Under the pieces are notes generated by a model that did no database searches, was not told where the DNA came from, and worked only from the letters and a program-made list of their open reading frames with translations. A stretch of DNA of 64,000 nucleotides from Streptomyces sp. NBC_01431. GTDB lineage: Bacteria > Actinomycetota > Actinomycetes > Streptomycetales > Streptomycetaceae. Below are positions 32,674 through 42,160 of this stretch, one piece after another. The position numbers and the translations under genes were made by a program. The stretch lies in contig NZ_CP109496.1 in assembly GCF_036231355.1 (NCBI RefSeq), forward strand, positions 6,076,001-6,140,000. The letters run 5' to 3'. Every line of letters begins with the position of its first letter. Position 1 is the first letter of the stretch.

Positions 32674-35382
32674 ATGGCTGAGACAGCATCGAAGAATGCC
32701 CCGGACAACCGACCGCGCCTGCTCCTCATGGACGGGCACTCCCTGGCGTACCGGGCGTTCTTCGCGCTGCCCGCGGAGAACTTCACGACCGCGACGGGCC
32801 AGCCGACCAACGCGGTCTACGGCTTCATGTCGATGCTCGCGAACACCCTGCGTGACGAGGCGCCCACGCACTTCGCGGTGGCGTTCGACGTCTCCCGCAA
32901 GACGTGGCGCTCGACGGAGTTCCCGGAGTACAAGGCGAACCGGTCGAAGAGCCCGGACGAATTCAAGGGGCAGGTCGAGCTGATCGGCGAGCTGCTCGAC
33001 GCGATGCACGCCGACCGGTTCGCGACCGACGGCTTCGAGGCCGACGACATCATCGCCACGCTCGCCACCCAGGCCGAGGCGGCGGGCTTCGAGGTCCTCA
33101 TCGTCACCGGTGACCGGGACGCCTTCCAGCTGGTCTCCGAGCACGTCACCGTCCTGTACCCGACGAAGGGCGTCTCCGAGCTGACCCGGTTCACCCCGGA
33201 GAAGGTGGTGGAGAAGTACGGCCTGACTCCGCAGCAGTACCCGGACTTCGCGGCGCTGCGCGGCGACCCGTCGGACAACCTGCCGGGCATCCCCGGCGTC
33301 GGTGAGAAGACCGCCGCGAAGTGGATCAACCAGTTCGGTTCGTTCGCGGAGCTGGTCGAGCGCGCCGAGGAGGTCAAGGGCAAGGCGGGGCAGAACTTCC
33401 GCGACCACATCGAGGCGGTCAAGCTCAACCGGCGCCTGACCGAGATGGTCAAGGACGTCGAGCTGCCCAAGGGCCCGGCCGACCTGGAGCGCGCCCCGTA
33501 CGACCGTGCCGCGGTGACCGGTGTCCTCGACGTCCTGGAGATCCGCAACCCGTCGCTGCGCGAGCGGCTGCTCGCCGTCGACCCGGGCGCGGGTCAGGAC
33601 CAGGCTCCGGCGCCGGAGGCCGCGGTGGAGCTGGACGGCTCGGTGCTGGCCGCCGGCGAGCTGGCCGGGTGGCTGGCCGAGCACGGCGGTCAGCCGCTCG
33701 GGGTGGCCACGGTCGACACCTGGGCGCTGGGCACCGGCAGCGTCACCGAGATCGCGCTGGCCGCGGCCGGCGGTGCGGCGGCCTGGTTCGACCCGGCCCA
33801 GCTCGACGCGGCCGACGAGCAGGCCTTCGCCGCCTGGATCGCGGACGCCGCGGCGCCCAAGATCATGCACAACGCGAAGGCCGCCATGCGGGTCTTCCCC
33901 GAGCACGGCTGGAGCGTCGCGGGCGTCGCGATGGACACCGCGCTCGCCGCCTACCTCGTCAAGCCGGGCCGCCGCTCCTTCGCCCTGGACGCGCTGTCCG
34001 TCGAGTACCTGGGCCGCGAGCTGGCGCCGGCCGCTGCCGACGGTCAGCTCGCCTTCGGCTCGGACGACGAGGCGGAGGCTGACGCGCTGATGGCCCAGGC
34101 GCGGGCTGTCCTCGACCTGGGCGGCGCGTTCACGGAGCGCCTGAAGGAGGTCGGCGCGGCGGAACTGCTGCACGACGTCGAGTTGCCCACCTCCCTTCTC
34201 CTCGCCCGCATGGAGCGGTACGGCATCGCTGCCGACCGGGCCCATCTCGAAGCGATGGAGCAGCAGTTCGCGGGTGCGGTGCAGCAGGCCGTGAAGGAGG
34301 CGCACGCCTCGGTGGGCCACGAGTTCAACCTGGGCTCGCCCAAGCAGCTCCAGGAAGTTCTCTTCGGTGAACTGGCCCTGCCCAAGACGAAGAAGACCAA
34401 GACCGGTTACACCACGGACGCCGACGCGCTGGCCTGGCTGGCGGCACAGACCGAGCACGAGCTGCCGGTCATCATGCTGCGCCACCGCGAGCAGGCGAAG
34501 CTGCGGGTCACCGTCGAGGGCCTGATCAAGACGGTCGCCGCGGACGGCCGCATCCACACCACGTTCAACCAGACGGTCGCGGCGACCGGCCGCCTCTCCT
34601 CGACCGACCCCAACTTGCAGAATATTCCGGTGCGTACGGACGAGGGCCGCGCGATCCGGCGGGGCTTCGTGGTCGGCGAGGGCTACGAGTCGCTGCTCAC
34701 CGCGGACTACAGCCAGATCGAACTGCGCGTGATGGCCCACCTGTCCGAGGACGAGGGCCTCATCGAGGCGTTCGCCTCCGGTGAGGACCTGCACACCACG
34801 GTCGCCTCGCAGGTGTTCGGCGTGGCCAAGTCCCGGGTCGACCCGGAGATGCGGCGCAAGATCAAGGCGATGTCGTACGGCCTCGCGTACGGCCTGTCGG
34901 CCTTCGGCCTCTCGCAGCAGCTGAACATCGAGGCGGGCGAGGCACGCGGTCTGATGGACACGTTCTTCGAGCGCTTCGGCGGTGTACGGGACTACCTCCA
35001 GCGAGTGGTGGAGGAAGCGCGCGCGACGGGCTACACGGAGACCATGCTGGGCCGCCGCCGCTACCTGCCCGACCTCAACAGCGACAACCGCCAGCGCCGC
35101 GAGATGGCCGAGCGGATGGCGCTCAACGCCCCGATCCAGGGCACGGCGGCGGACATCGTGAAGGTGGCGATGCTGAACGTGGACCGCGCCCTGACCGAAG
35201 CGGGTCTCACCTCCCGCCTCCTGCTCCAGGTCCACGACGAAATCGTCCTGGAAATCGCGCCGGGCGAACGCGAGCGGGTGGAGGAGCTGGTCCGCCGCGA
35301 GATGGCGGGAGCGGTGGAGCTCCGCGCTCCCCTGGACGTGTCCGTGGGAGCGGGCAACGACTGGGAGTCGGCCGCGCACTGA
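32674..35382 (+). CDS. polA: DNA polymerase I
   Basis: A 902-residue repair and Okazaki-fragment polymerase. The N-terminal 5'-3' exonuclease (about 1-300) has LLLMDGHSLAYRAFFALP, DRFATDGFEADDIIATLA, VTGDRDAFQLV and GDPSDNLPGIPGVGEKTA. The middle 3'-5' exonuclease-like domain lacks the catalytic DxE (the equivalent reads VDTWAL), so proofreading is probably absent, as in other actinobacteria. The polymerase domain (about 500-902) holds motif A with DYSQIELR (Asp678), the O-helix RRKIKAMSYGLAYG and motif C VHDEIVLE (His854-Asp855-Glu856). The start is the ATG at 32674; no Shine-Dalgarno precedes it, and a damage-type promoter sits directly upstream. Confidence 0.97.
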   Translation: MAETASKNAPDNRPRLLLMDGHSLAYRAFFALPAENFTTATGQPTNAVYGFMSMLANTLRDEAPTHFAVAFDVSRKTWRSTEFPEYKANRSKSPDEFKGQVELIGELLDAMHADRFATDGFEADDIIATLATQAEAAGFEVLIVTGDRDAFQLVSEHVTVLYPTKGVSELTRFTPEKVVEKYGLTPQQYPDFAALRGDPSDNLPGIPGVGEKTAAKWINQFGSFAELVERAEEVKGKAGQNFRDHIEAVKLNRRLTEMVKDVELPKGPADLERAPYDRAAVTGVLDVLEIRNPSLRERLLAVDPGAGQDQAPAPEAAVELDGSVLAAGELAGWLAEHGGQPLGVATVDTWALGTGSVTEIALAAAGGAAAWFDPAQLDAADEQAFAAWIADAAAPKIMHNAKAAMRVFPEHGWSVAGVAMDTALAAYLVKPGRRSFALDALSVEYLGRELAPAAADGQLAFGSDDEAEADALMAQARAVLDLGGAFTERLKEVGAAELLHDVELPTSLLLARMERYGIAADRAHLEAMEQQFAGAVQQAVKEAHASVGHEFNLGSPKQLQEVLFGELALPKTKKTKTGYTTDADALAWLAAQTEHELPVIMLRHREQAKLRVTVEGLIKTVAADGRIHTTFNQTVAATGRLSSTDPNLQNIPVRTDEGRAIRRGFVVGEGYESLLTADYSQIELRVMAHLSEDEGLIEAFASGEDLHTTVASQVFGVAKSRVDPEMRRKIKAMSYGLAYGLSAFGLSQQLNIEAGEARGLMDTFFERFGGVRDYLQRVVEEARATGYTETMLGRRRYLPDLNSDNRQRREMAERMALNAPIQGTAADIVKVAMLNVDRALTEAGLTSRLLLQVHDEIVLEIAPGERERVEELVRREMAGAVELRAPLDVSVGAGNDWESAAH

Positions 35383-35421
35383 GGGACGGCGGGCAGGGCC
35401 GTCGCCGGACCCGCCCGCTCG

Positions 35422-36279
35422 TCACCCTGCGTTGTCCGGCTCGGCCGGCCCGGACAACGCAGGGTCGTCCCGGGGCGCGCCCCGGCCGAGGCCCCCTGAT
35501 CTCCACGCCCACGCGTAGGCCAGCGCCGCCGCCGTCAGCCCCACGCCGCCCCCGAAGCACGCGCTCGGGATGAGGCCGAGGACCGAGACGTCGCCGTACA
35601 AGGCGTACCAGCGCAAGCACCGGTAGGTCGCGGCCACCGCCGTACAGCCGATCAGCACGGACAGCACCAACCGGCGTTCCCGCACGGCGAGTCCGGCCGG
35701 CGCCTGCCCGTGGTGCGCGGGGGCTCGGCGCAGCGCTGTCAGGGCGAACCAGCCGATTCCCGTCATCGCCAGGGCCGAGCCCCCGTACTGGGCGTACCAG
35801 TAGAAGGGGAGGCCGGCGATCTTCTCGCCCAGCGCCGGCAGCACCCGGGTGCCGAAGCGGTCGGCATGCGTGAACGCGTCCCACGCCACATGAGTGGCCG
35901 AGCCGATCACAGCCGACAGCGAGAACCAGCCAACCAGGAACGGGGCGAGAGGGCGCTGCCAGGAGCGGCCGCGGACGACCGCGTACACGCGGGAGCGCCA
36001 GGATGTCCGAGGCAGCAGCGCGATCAGGGGCTCTCGCATCAGTAGCCACATCGCGACCAGGGCGTACGCGGTCAGGACGTCCACGGTGACGACGCCGAGT
36101 GCGGAGTGCGTGATCCGGCCGAACGGCATGGCGTCAGGCACGGCCGTCGCGACGTAGTACGTGACGTCCGGCGCGAACGAGCCCGCGACCAGAGCCGACG
36201 CGACGAGCCGTCCGCGTGCCGTGCCGTTCCTCCGGATGCCGGGCAGCACCGCCGCGGCGTGGCTCAGCGTGAACGGCAT
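35422..36279 (-). CDS. DUF4184-family membrane protein
   Basis: A 285-residue integral membrane protein beginning MPFTLSHAAAVLPGIRRN, the signature start of DUF4184 proteins. SFAPDVTYYVA, RITHSALGVVTVDVLTAYALVA and SATHVAWDAFTHADRFG follow. The histidine/aspartate arrangement resembles membrane-bound metal-dependent hydrolases of the YdjM/PlcC-like group. Five or six hydrophobic segments are visible. Function is not established. The ATG at 36279 is preceded by GAGGGACG. It is convergent with polA and shares the hairpin at its 3' end. Confidence 0.82.
   Translation of the reverse strand: MPFTLSHAAAVLPGIRRNGTARGRLVASALVAGSFAPDVTYYVATAVPDAMPFGRITHSALGVVTVDVLTAYALVAMWLLMREPLIALLPRTSWRSRVYAVVRGRSWQRPLAPFLVGWFSLSAVIGSATHVAWDAFTHADRFGTRVLPALGEKIAGLPFYWYAQYGGSALAMTGIGWFALTALRRAPAHHGQAPAGLAVRERRLVLSVLIGCTAVAATYRCLRWYALYGDVSVLGLIPSACFGGGVGLTAAALAYAWAWRSGGLGRGAPRDDPALSGPAEPDNAG
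35424..35465. terminator. Strong hairpin between convergent polA and DUF4184 gene
   Basis: ACCCTGCGTTGTCCGG (35424-35439) pairs perfectly over 16 bp with CCGGACAACGCAGGGT (35450-35465), with a ten-base loop. It lies 42 bp after the polA stop. It is embedded in the last fourteen codons of the convergent DUF4184 gene, so those residues are constrained by the RNA structure. It probably terminates polA transcription. Confidence 0.8.
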
Positions 36280-36545
36280 ACGTCCCTCGTCAGTCGGTCG
36301 ATCTCACCTGTCGGCGTCAACCCTCGGCCGGTAGGCGTCATTTGCTCGCATCCATTACCCATCAGCGATCAACAACGTTCGGTATCCGGAACAGGTTCCC
36401 TTGTTATCGACAGGGCAACGCACAGGTGGCGAATCAGTGAAAACCGGTCAGACGGCGGTGTCATCGCGCCGTTGGTTGCCGTAGTGTCACCTGAGTTCTC
36501 GCGCTGGGGAGCGCGGACAGCCGAGTACGGGGAGGGACTTGACGT

Positions 36546-38246
36546 ATGGCACCGCACATGGGCCGACGACTGCGCAAGGGAGCGGGGACCACGGCGTTGG
36601 CCGCGGTGGCGGTGGCGGCGCTTTCCGCATCGCAGGCGCCGGGAGTCGTGCACGCGAGCAACCCGGGCGACCAGGCGGCCTCGGACGCCACACCGACGCC
36701 CACCCCGAGCAACCCGGCATCCGGTAACTCCCCGTACTACACGGACCTTCCGCCGCTCGTGTCGCCGACGCCGCCGAACCCGAACCTGAACCCGAACCCG
36801 ACGGCGAGCAACCCCGTCGGCGGTGACCAGCAGGGCATACCGGCGACCGTCCTGGACGCATACAAGAAGGCCGAGGCGGCGCTCGCGACGGCCCGGCCCG
36901 GCTGCCACCTCCCCTGGCAACTGCTCGGCGCGATCGGCAAGGTCGAATCGGGGCATGCCGACGGCGGCCGCGTGGACGCCAACGGCACCACCCTCACCCC
37001 GATCCTCGGCCCGGTGCTCAATGGCGCCGGCTTCGCCAACATCGCGGACACCGACCACGGTGCGTACGACGGCGACAAGGTGTTCGACCGCGCGGTCGGG
37101 CCGATGCAGTTCATCCCGTCGACTTGGGCGACGTCGGGCAAGGACGGCAACGGCGACGGCATCAAGGACCCCAACAACGTCTACGACGCGGCTCTCGCCA
37201 CGGGCTTCTACCTCTGCGCGGACGGCCGCGACGTCGCGGTGAAGAAGGACCTGGACAAGGCGATCCTGAGCTACAACCAGTCGCAGGAGTACCTGACCAC
37301 GGTCACGACGTGGTTCGACTTCTACCGGCGCGGCAGCTTCCAGGTCCCCGACGGCACGGGCCCGCTGCCCGGCCGCCGCAGCGACCGGACGCCCAGCAAG
37401 CCGCCGGTCACGCCGAAGACGCCGCCTAGCCAGAAGCCGGCCCCCAAGCCGACGCCGAACCCGCCCGCCCCGCCGGTGAAGCCGCCGGTGCCGCCCGTCA
37501 AGCCGGGTGGCGACGGCGGCACGCCGACCCCGCCCGTCGCACGGCCGACGACGTTCGAGAACGCCGGCACCAGCGAACTGACGGCCTTCGCGGGCGGTGC
37601 GTTCGGCGGGCAGCCGACGGCTCGGGTGAAGGACGCGTCCGGCAAGGCGATGGCGAAGCTGTCGGTGAAGTTCGAGATCGTCGGTGACACCGACACCCGC
37701 TTCCCCGGCGGTGCGACCACCGCGGTGGTGGCCACCGCGACGGACGGCACGGCCGCCGCCCCGGCGCTGACGGTGGGCGAGAAGACCGGCACGTTCACCG
37801 TGCGAGCCACGCTCGTCGACGCCGCGCTTTCCGCGGTGGACTGGAAGGCGACGGTTGTCGCCCGGCAGGCCGACGCCCTGGTCCGCAGTGACGCCAAGGT
37901 GCTGACGGCCGCGCCGAACGGCGAGTTCGCCAACCAGGTGTCCGTCAAGGCGACCTTCAAGGGCGCGGTCGCCCCCGCTGTGGCCGCCTCCGCCGCCCTG
38001 ATCGTGACCCCGGCCGCGGGCGCCGACCCGAAGGCCGAGCCCAAGGTCAATGACAAGGGCCCCTACTTCAAGGACGCCGAGGGCAACCCGGTCCGCGAGC
38101 TCAAGGACCTGAAGACGGACGCGAAGGGCTTCCTGGTCCTGCCGAAGATGTACGCCGACAGCCAGACCGGCACGTTCCAGCTCCGTCTCACGACCGACGG
38201 CGGGGCCACGCTCACCGTCGAACTCAAGGTGGCCGCCGCCTCCTAG
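36546..38246 (+). CDS. Secreted lytic transglycosylase with C-terminal Ig-like region
   Basis: A 566-residue secreted protein. A signal peptide (RRLRKGAGTTALAAVAVAALSASQAPGVVHA) is followed by a Pro/Thr/Asn linker. The lytic transglycosylase domain (about 98-260) has CHLPWQLLGAIGKVESGHADGG with the catalytic Glu, AVGPMQFIPSTWA and ILSYNQSQEYL, all MltB/SLT hallmarks. A long Pro/Lys-rich spacer (about 280-335) could cross the wall. The last 220 residues contain beta-rich repeats, FENAGTSELTAFAGGAFGGQPTARVKDASGKAM and a later similar unit, of bacterial Ig type. It cleaves peptidoglycan, likely during growth or sporulation. The ATG follows GGGGAGGG. Confidence 0.88.
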   Translation: MAPHMGRRLRKGAGTTALAAVAVAALSASQAPGVVHASNPGDQAASDATPTPTPSNPASGNSPYYTDLPPLVSPTPPNPNLNPNPTASNPVGGDQQGIPATVLDAYKKAEAALATARPGCHLPWQLLGAIGKVESGHADGGRVDANGTTLTPILGPVLNGAGFANIADTDHGAYDGDKVFDRAVGPMQFIPSTWATSGKDGNGDGIKDPNNVYDAALATGFYLCADGRDVAVKKDLDKAILSYNQSQEYLTTVTTWFDFYRRGSFQVPDGTGPLPGRRSDRTPSKPPVTPKTPPSQKPAPKPTPNPPAPPVKPPVPPVKPGGDGGTPTPPVARPTTFENAGTSELTAFAGGAFGGQPTARVKDASGKAMAKLSVKFEIVGDTDTRFPGGATTAVVATATDGTAAAPALTVGEKTGTFTVRATLVDAALSAVDWKATVVARQADALVRSDAKVLTAAPNGEFANQVSVKATFKGAVAPAVAASAALIVTPAAGADPKAEPKVNDKGPYFKDAEGNPVRELKDLKTDAKGFLVLPKMYADSQTGTFQLRLTTDGGATLTVELKVAAAS

Positions 38247-38382
38247 GCCCGTCTGACCCCGCTTGTCCCAGCAGCCCCCTTGCCGCCCGTCGGCAGAGGG
38301 GCTGCTCGACGTGTTCTCATCTCGGCCGGGCGTTGCTACGGTGCCCCCTCCTGACGATCCATCAGTTCCACGGAGGCCGAGC

Positions 38383-38538
38383 ATGCGCGCCCTCATAGCC
38401 GCCGCGATCGGACTGGCCGCCGCCCTCGCCATCGTCCTGACCATCTCGGCCATCGGCGCCCCCGAGGGCAAGACCTCGCCCAAGCCGCTGCTCACCACCG
38501 TGCCCAGCGCCCCCGGGAAGATCACCCAGACCAAGTAG
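38383..38538 (+). CDS. Small membrane protein, SPW_0924-like
   Basis: A 51-residue peptide, MRALIAAAIGLAAALAIVL..., with one N-terminal membrane helix and a short tail ending in SPKPLLTTVPSAPGK. The tail wording matches the small Streptomyces family I remember as SPW_0924. GGAGG stands seven bases before the ATG. It lies 15 bp upstream of the DUF3068 gene and is probably cotranscribed with it. Function is unknown. Confidence 0.75.
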   Translation: MRALIAAAIGLAAALAIVLTISAIGAPEGKTSPKPLLTTVPSAPGKITQTK

Positions 38539-38553
38539 AGGGAGAGCAGGTCC

Positions 38554-39549
38554 ATGCGACGCAAAGCCAGTCTCGTCCTGCTCGCCCTCGCCGTGTTCTT
38601 CGGCGCCCTGTCGCCGCTGCTGCGCTGGTACGCCTTTCCCCGGCTGGCCAAGATCCCGCCCAGCCAGTACCAGGAAGCCGTCCTCGAAGCGAAGAACGCC
38701 ACCTTGATCGACTACGGAACCATGCAGTCCAAGGTGGTTCCCAAGGTCACCGTGGTCCAGACCCTCAAGGGCAATGTGGAGGCGTCCCGGGAGATCGAGA
38801 AGAGCGCCAGCAAGGACGTCGTCGTATGGGACACCCTGTCCTACATCCAGGGCCCCGACGGCAAGATGGTCTCCCAGATCCCCGAGCGCTACATCTTCGA
38901 CGCGCACACCCAGGCACCCGTCCACGCCACCGGCGAGATGGTCGACGGCGACCCCGTGCAGCGCCAGGGCATCGAGTTCAAGTGGCCGTTCCTGACCGAG
39001 AAGCGGGACTACGAGTACTTCGACTTCCAGGCCCGCACCGCCGCGCCCATCCACTACAAGGGGACCCAGAAGTTCCACGGCCTCGACGTCTACTACTTCG
39101 AGCAGACCATCCCGTGGACCAAGGTGCCCTACCCGAAGAAGATGCCACTGTCCGGCGTCGACTCCAGCACCCTGGAGAAGACCACCGGAACCACCCTCTG
39201 GTACACCACCGTGCGGAAGTTCTGGATCGACCCCGTGACCGGTGCACCGGTCAACGGGGAGGAGGTCAACCACGAGGAACTGCGCGGCGGCACCCTGCTC
39301 GGCGGCCGGGACAAGGTGACCGTCTTCGCGGGCGACGTCAAGATGCGCGACGACTACGTCAACTACACCGTCGACCTGGTCAAGAAGAACCGCACCCTGG
39401 TCCTCCTGCTCACCTCCTACCTGCCCTGGGGCTTCCTCGGTCTCGGTATCGCCCTGCTCTGCCTCTCCCTGTGGCTGGAGGCGCGCGGCCGCCGCCCCAG
39501 CGATCCGCCTCCTGCCGTGACGGAGCGGCTCGAACCCGTCATCGCCTGA
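38554..39549 (+). CDS. DUF3068 (PorA-like) membrane-anchored protein
   Basis: A 331-residue protein with an N-terminal helix (ASLVLLALAVFFGALSPLL), a large extracytoplasmic beta-rich domain (about 30-285) and a C-terminal helix (TLVLLLTSYLPWGFLGLGIALLCLSLWL). The wording VVVWDTLSYIQGPDGKMVSQIPERYIFDAHTQAPVHATGE and RQGIEFKWPFLTEKRDYEYFDF is typical of DUF3068. A GGGAGAGCAGGT ribosome-binding region precedes the ATG at 38554. The role of the family in Streptomyces is unknown. Its stop overlaps the convergent hrpB stop by eleven bases. Confidence 0.85.
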   Translation: MRRKASLVLLALAVFFGALSPLLRWYAFPRLAKIPPSQYQEAVLEAKNATLIDYGTMQSKVVPKVTVVQTLKGNVEASREIEKSASKDVVVWDTLSYIQGPDGKMVSQIPERYIFDAHTQAPVHATGEMVDGDPVQRQGIEFKWPFLTEKRDYEYFDFQARTAAPIHYKGTQKFHGLDVYYFEQTIPWTKVPYPKKMPLSGVDSSTLEKTTGTTLWYTTVRKFWIDPVTGAPVNGEEVNHEELRGGTLLGGRDKVTVFAGDVKMRDDYVNYTVDLVKKNRTLVLLLTSYLPWGFLGLGIALLCLSLWLEARGRRPSDPPPAVTERLEPVIA

Positions 39550-42031
39550 GCCGCGCCTTGGTGAAGCGCGTCGCCTCGGCTGCCGTCGGATCCTCCGGCC
39601 ACGGGTGCTTGGGATAGCGACCGCGCAACTCGGCGCGGACAGCGCGGTAGCCGTCGCGCCAGAAGTTCGCCAGGTCGGCGGTGACGGCGGCGGGCCGCCC
39701 GGCCGGAGAGAGCAGATGGACCACCACCGGCACCCCGGCCACCGTCGGCGTGCCGTCCAGGCCGAACATCTCCTGCAACTTCACGGCCAGGACCGGCTGT
39801 TCACCGCCGTACTCCACCCGGATCCGTGACCCGCTGGGCACCTCGATGCGCTCCGGGGCCAGCTCGTCGAGCCGGGCCGCCTCTCCGGTCGCCCACGGCA
39901 GCAGCCGGTTCAGCGCCTGCCCAGCCTCGATCCGCCCGAGGTCGGCCCTGCGCCGGGCCCGCGAGAGCTCGGGCTCCAGCCACTGCGCAGCCCGGTCGAG
40001 CAGCGCGGCGTCACAGACCTCAGGCCACGGATCCCCGAGCACCCGGTGCAAAAACGCGAGCCGTTCCCGCAGGCCCTGCGCATCACGGGTCCAGCGCAAA
40101 AGGCCGAGCCCGTCACGCGCCAGGCCTTCCAGCAGCGCGCCGCGTATGAGGGCCGGGTCCGGGTTCTTCAGTGGTCGCACCGACATCTCGACCGCGCCGA
40201 GCCGGGCCACCCGGCGGGCCACCACGTCACCGTCCTCCCAGTGCACCTCCTCGCCCTCCGTCAGCAGATGGCCCGCCGCGAGCCGGGCGGTCGGCTCGTC
40301 GATAACGGCGGCCAGGCGCACCCTCGCGGAGGCCGCCTGCACGGGCCGGTCGGCGACGGCCACCGCCAGCCAGCCGGCACTGCGCAGCCCCGAGCCCTCC
40401 GCCACCTCGGCTCCGGTGCCGGACACCATGAGGAAGGAGCCGCCGCCGCGCGCCCGCGCCACCCGTTCGGGGAACGCCAGCGCCGCGACGAGCCCTGCGG
40501 CGGCCTCGGCGGAGCTCTTCTGGGGGTGCTTCCCGGCGAACCCGGCGAGCCGCCGCACCTCCTGCGACCAGCGCGCGCTGTACGCGTCGCCGCCCCGGTG
40601 AGCCGTGCGCCAGGCCGCCGCCAGGTCGTCCCCGTACTCCCGCGGAGGTTCCTCGCTCAGCAGCGCCACCACTTCGGCAGCCCGCTGCCCGCCGACCTCG
40701 GCCGCGCCGTCGAGAAGGGCTCGGGCGAGGCGAGGGTGCAGGCCCAGCCGGGCCATCCGGGCGCCGCGATCGGTGGCCCGGCCGTGCTCGTCCACCGCGC
40801 CGATCGCCGTCAGCACGGAACGGGCCGCGGCCATCGCCCCCGCCGGCGGCGCGTCGAGAAGGGCGAGGCCGTCCGCCGACGGGTCGCCCCAGCAGGCGGC
40901 CTGCAAAGCGAAGGCAGCCAAGTCCGCGACCCGGATCTCGGGGGCCGGGAAGCGCGTCAGACGGATGTGCTCGGCCTCGGTCCAGCAGCGATAGACCGCG
41001 CCAGGTGCCTCCCGCCCGGCCCGGCCCGCGCGCTGGCGGGCCGCCGCACGAGAGGCCCGTACGGTCGTCAGCGCCCCGAGACCGCGGGCATGGTCCACGC
41101 GTGGCTCGCGAGCCAGGCCGCAGTCCACGACGATCCGCACGCCGGGCACGGTCAACGAGGACTCGGCGACGGAGGTGGCGAGAACCACCCGCCGCCCGGT
41201 GGATCCGGCGAGCACCGCGTCCTGGACAGAGGCAGGGGCCCGCCCGTGCACCTGGAGCACCTCGATTCCGGGAAGATCGCCCAACTGCCGTGCCACACGG
41301 GCGATTTCCCCCACGCCGGGCAGGAAGCAGAGCACATCCCCGTCCCGCTCGGCCAGCGCCCGCCGCACCGTCGAGGCCACATGCGTGAGCAGGGCCGGAT
41401 CCACCCGCATGCCGTGCGGTGGCCGCACCGGCTGCGCGGGCGGCGCCCACACCACCTCCACCGGGTGCGCGATCCCGGCTGCCTCGACGACGGGCGCGTC
41501 CCCCAGCAGCCGTGCCCAGCCCTCGGCGTCGGTCGTCGCCGACGCCGCCACCAGACGCAGCTCCGGCCGCAGTGCCGCCCGCACATCGAGGAGGAAGGCG
41601 GCCACCGTGTCGGCGTCGAGGTGTCGCTCGTGGCACTCGTCGATGACCACGACATCGACGCCGCTCAACTCCTGGTCGCGTTGCAGGCGTTGGAGGAGCA
41701 CGCCGGTGGTGACGACTTCGACCACCGTGTCCGGCCCCACGGACCGTTCGCCCCGCACGGTGAATCCGACCCGCTCGCCAGTGCGCTCGCCGAGCAGCCA
41801 CGCCATGCGGCGCGCGGCCGCGCGGGCCGCTATCCGGCGCGGCTCGGCGACCACGACCCGGAGCACTGGGCCGCCGCCGACGAGCCCGGCGAGTACCAAG
41901 GGAACCAGCGTGGTCTTGCCCGTGCCGGGCGGCGCGCACAGCACGGCCGTCCCGTGCCCGTCGAGCGCGGTGAGCAGCTCGGGCACGGCGTCGCGTACCG
42001 GCAGGACGTCGAGTGCGTCGGTTCGGATCAT
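39539..42031 (-). CDS. hrpB: ATP-dependent helicase HrpB
   Basis: An 830-residue DExH-box helicase. Motif I is LCAPPGTGKTTLVPLVLAGL, motif Ia VAEPRRIAARAAARRM, motif II VVIDECHERHLD (DECH), motif III SATTDAEG, and the C-terminal RecA lobe has LATSVAESSLTVPGVRIVVDCG and RAGRAGREAPGAVYRCW. The C-terminal HrpB-specific domain ends with LQEMFGLDGTPTVAGVPVVVHLLSPAGRPAAVTADLANFW and YPKHPWPEDP, both diagnostic. It is a presumed RNA helicase of unclear physiological role. The gene is monocistronic, and about 330 bp with a 60-bp-period repeat separate it from the methyltransferase gene upstream. Confidence 0.93.
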   Translation of the reverse strand: MIRTDALDVLPVRDAVPELLTALDGHGTAVLCAPPGTGKTTLVPLVLAGLVGGGPVLRVVVAEPRRIAARAAARRMAWLLGERTGERVGFTVRGERSVGPDTVVEVVTTGVLLQRLQRDQELSGVDVVVIDECHERHLDADTVAAFLLDVRAALRPELRLVAASATTDAEGWARLLGDAPVVEAAGIAHPVEVVWAPPAQPVRPPHGMRVDPALLTHVASTVRRALAERDGDVLCFLPGVGEIARVARQLGDLPGIEVLQVHGRAPASVQDAVLAGSTGRRVVLATSVAESSLTVPGVRIVVDCGLAREPRVDHARGLGALTTVRASRAAARQRAGRAGREAPGAVYRCWTEAEHIRLTRFPAPEIRVADLAAFALQAACWGDPSADGLALLDAPPAGAMAAARSVLTAIGAVDEHGRATDRGARMARLGLHPRLARALLDGAAEVGGQRAAEVVALLSEEPPREYGDDLAAAWRTAHRGGDAYSARWSQEVRRLAGFAGKHPQKSSAEAAAGLVAALAFPERVARARGGGSFLMVSGTGAEVAEGSGLRSAGWLAVAVADRPVQAASARVRLAAVIDEPTARLAAGHLLTEGEEVHWEDGDVVARRVARLGAVEMSVRPLKNPDPALIRGALLEGLARDGLGLLRWTRDAQGLRERLAFLHRVLGDPWPEVCDAALLDRAAQWLEPELSRARRRADLGRIEAGQALNRLLPWATGEAARLDELAPERIEVPSGSRIRVEYGGEQPVLAVKLQEMFGLDGTPTVAGVPVVVHLLSPAGRPAAVTADLANFWRDGYRAVRAELRGRYPKHPWPEDPTAAEATRFTKARLRR

Positions 42032-42160
42032 GCGCTCAGTGTCGTACGTCTCGCCGGGCGGCGTGCGGCTCTGTCCACAGGCCCGGTGGTCTTGTATGAC
42101 TATCCCCGGGTAACTCTGCCCCGAAGCCGGTCAGGCCCCGCCCGCCCCGGCCCCGGTCCC

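Noticed and set aside
36280..36545. c-di-AMP (ydaO-type) riboswitch before the lytic transglycosylase
   Set aside because: Such riboswitches precede several Streptomyces wall hydrolases, but the conserved core I would expect is not visible here.
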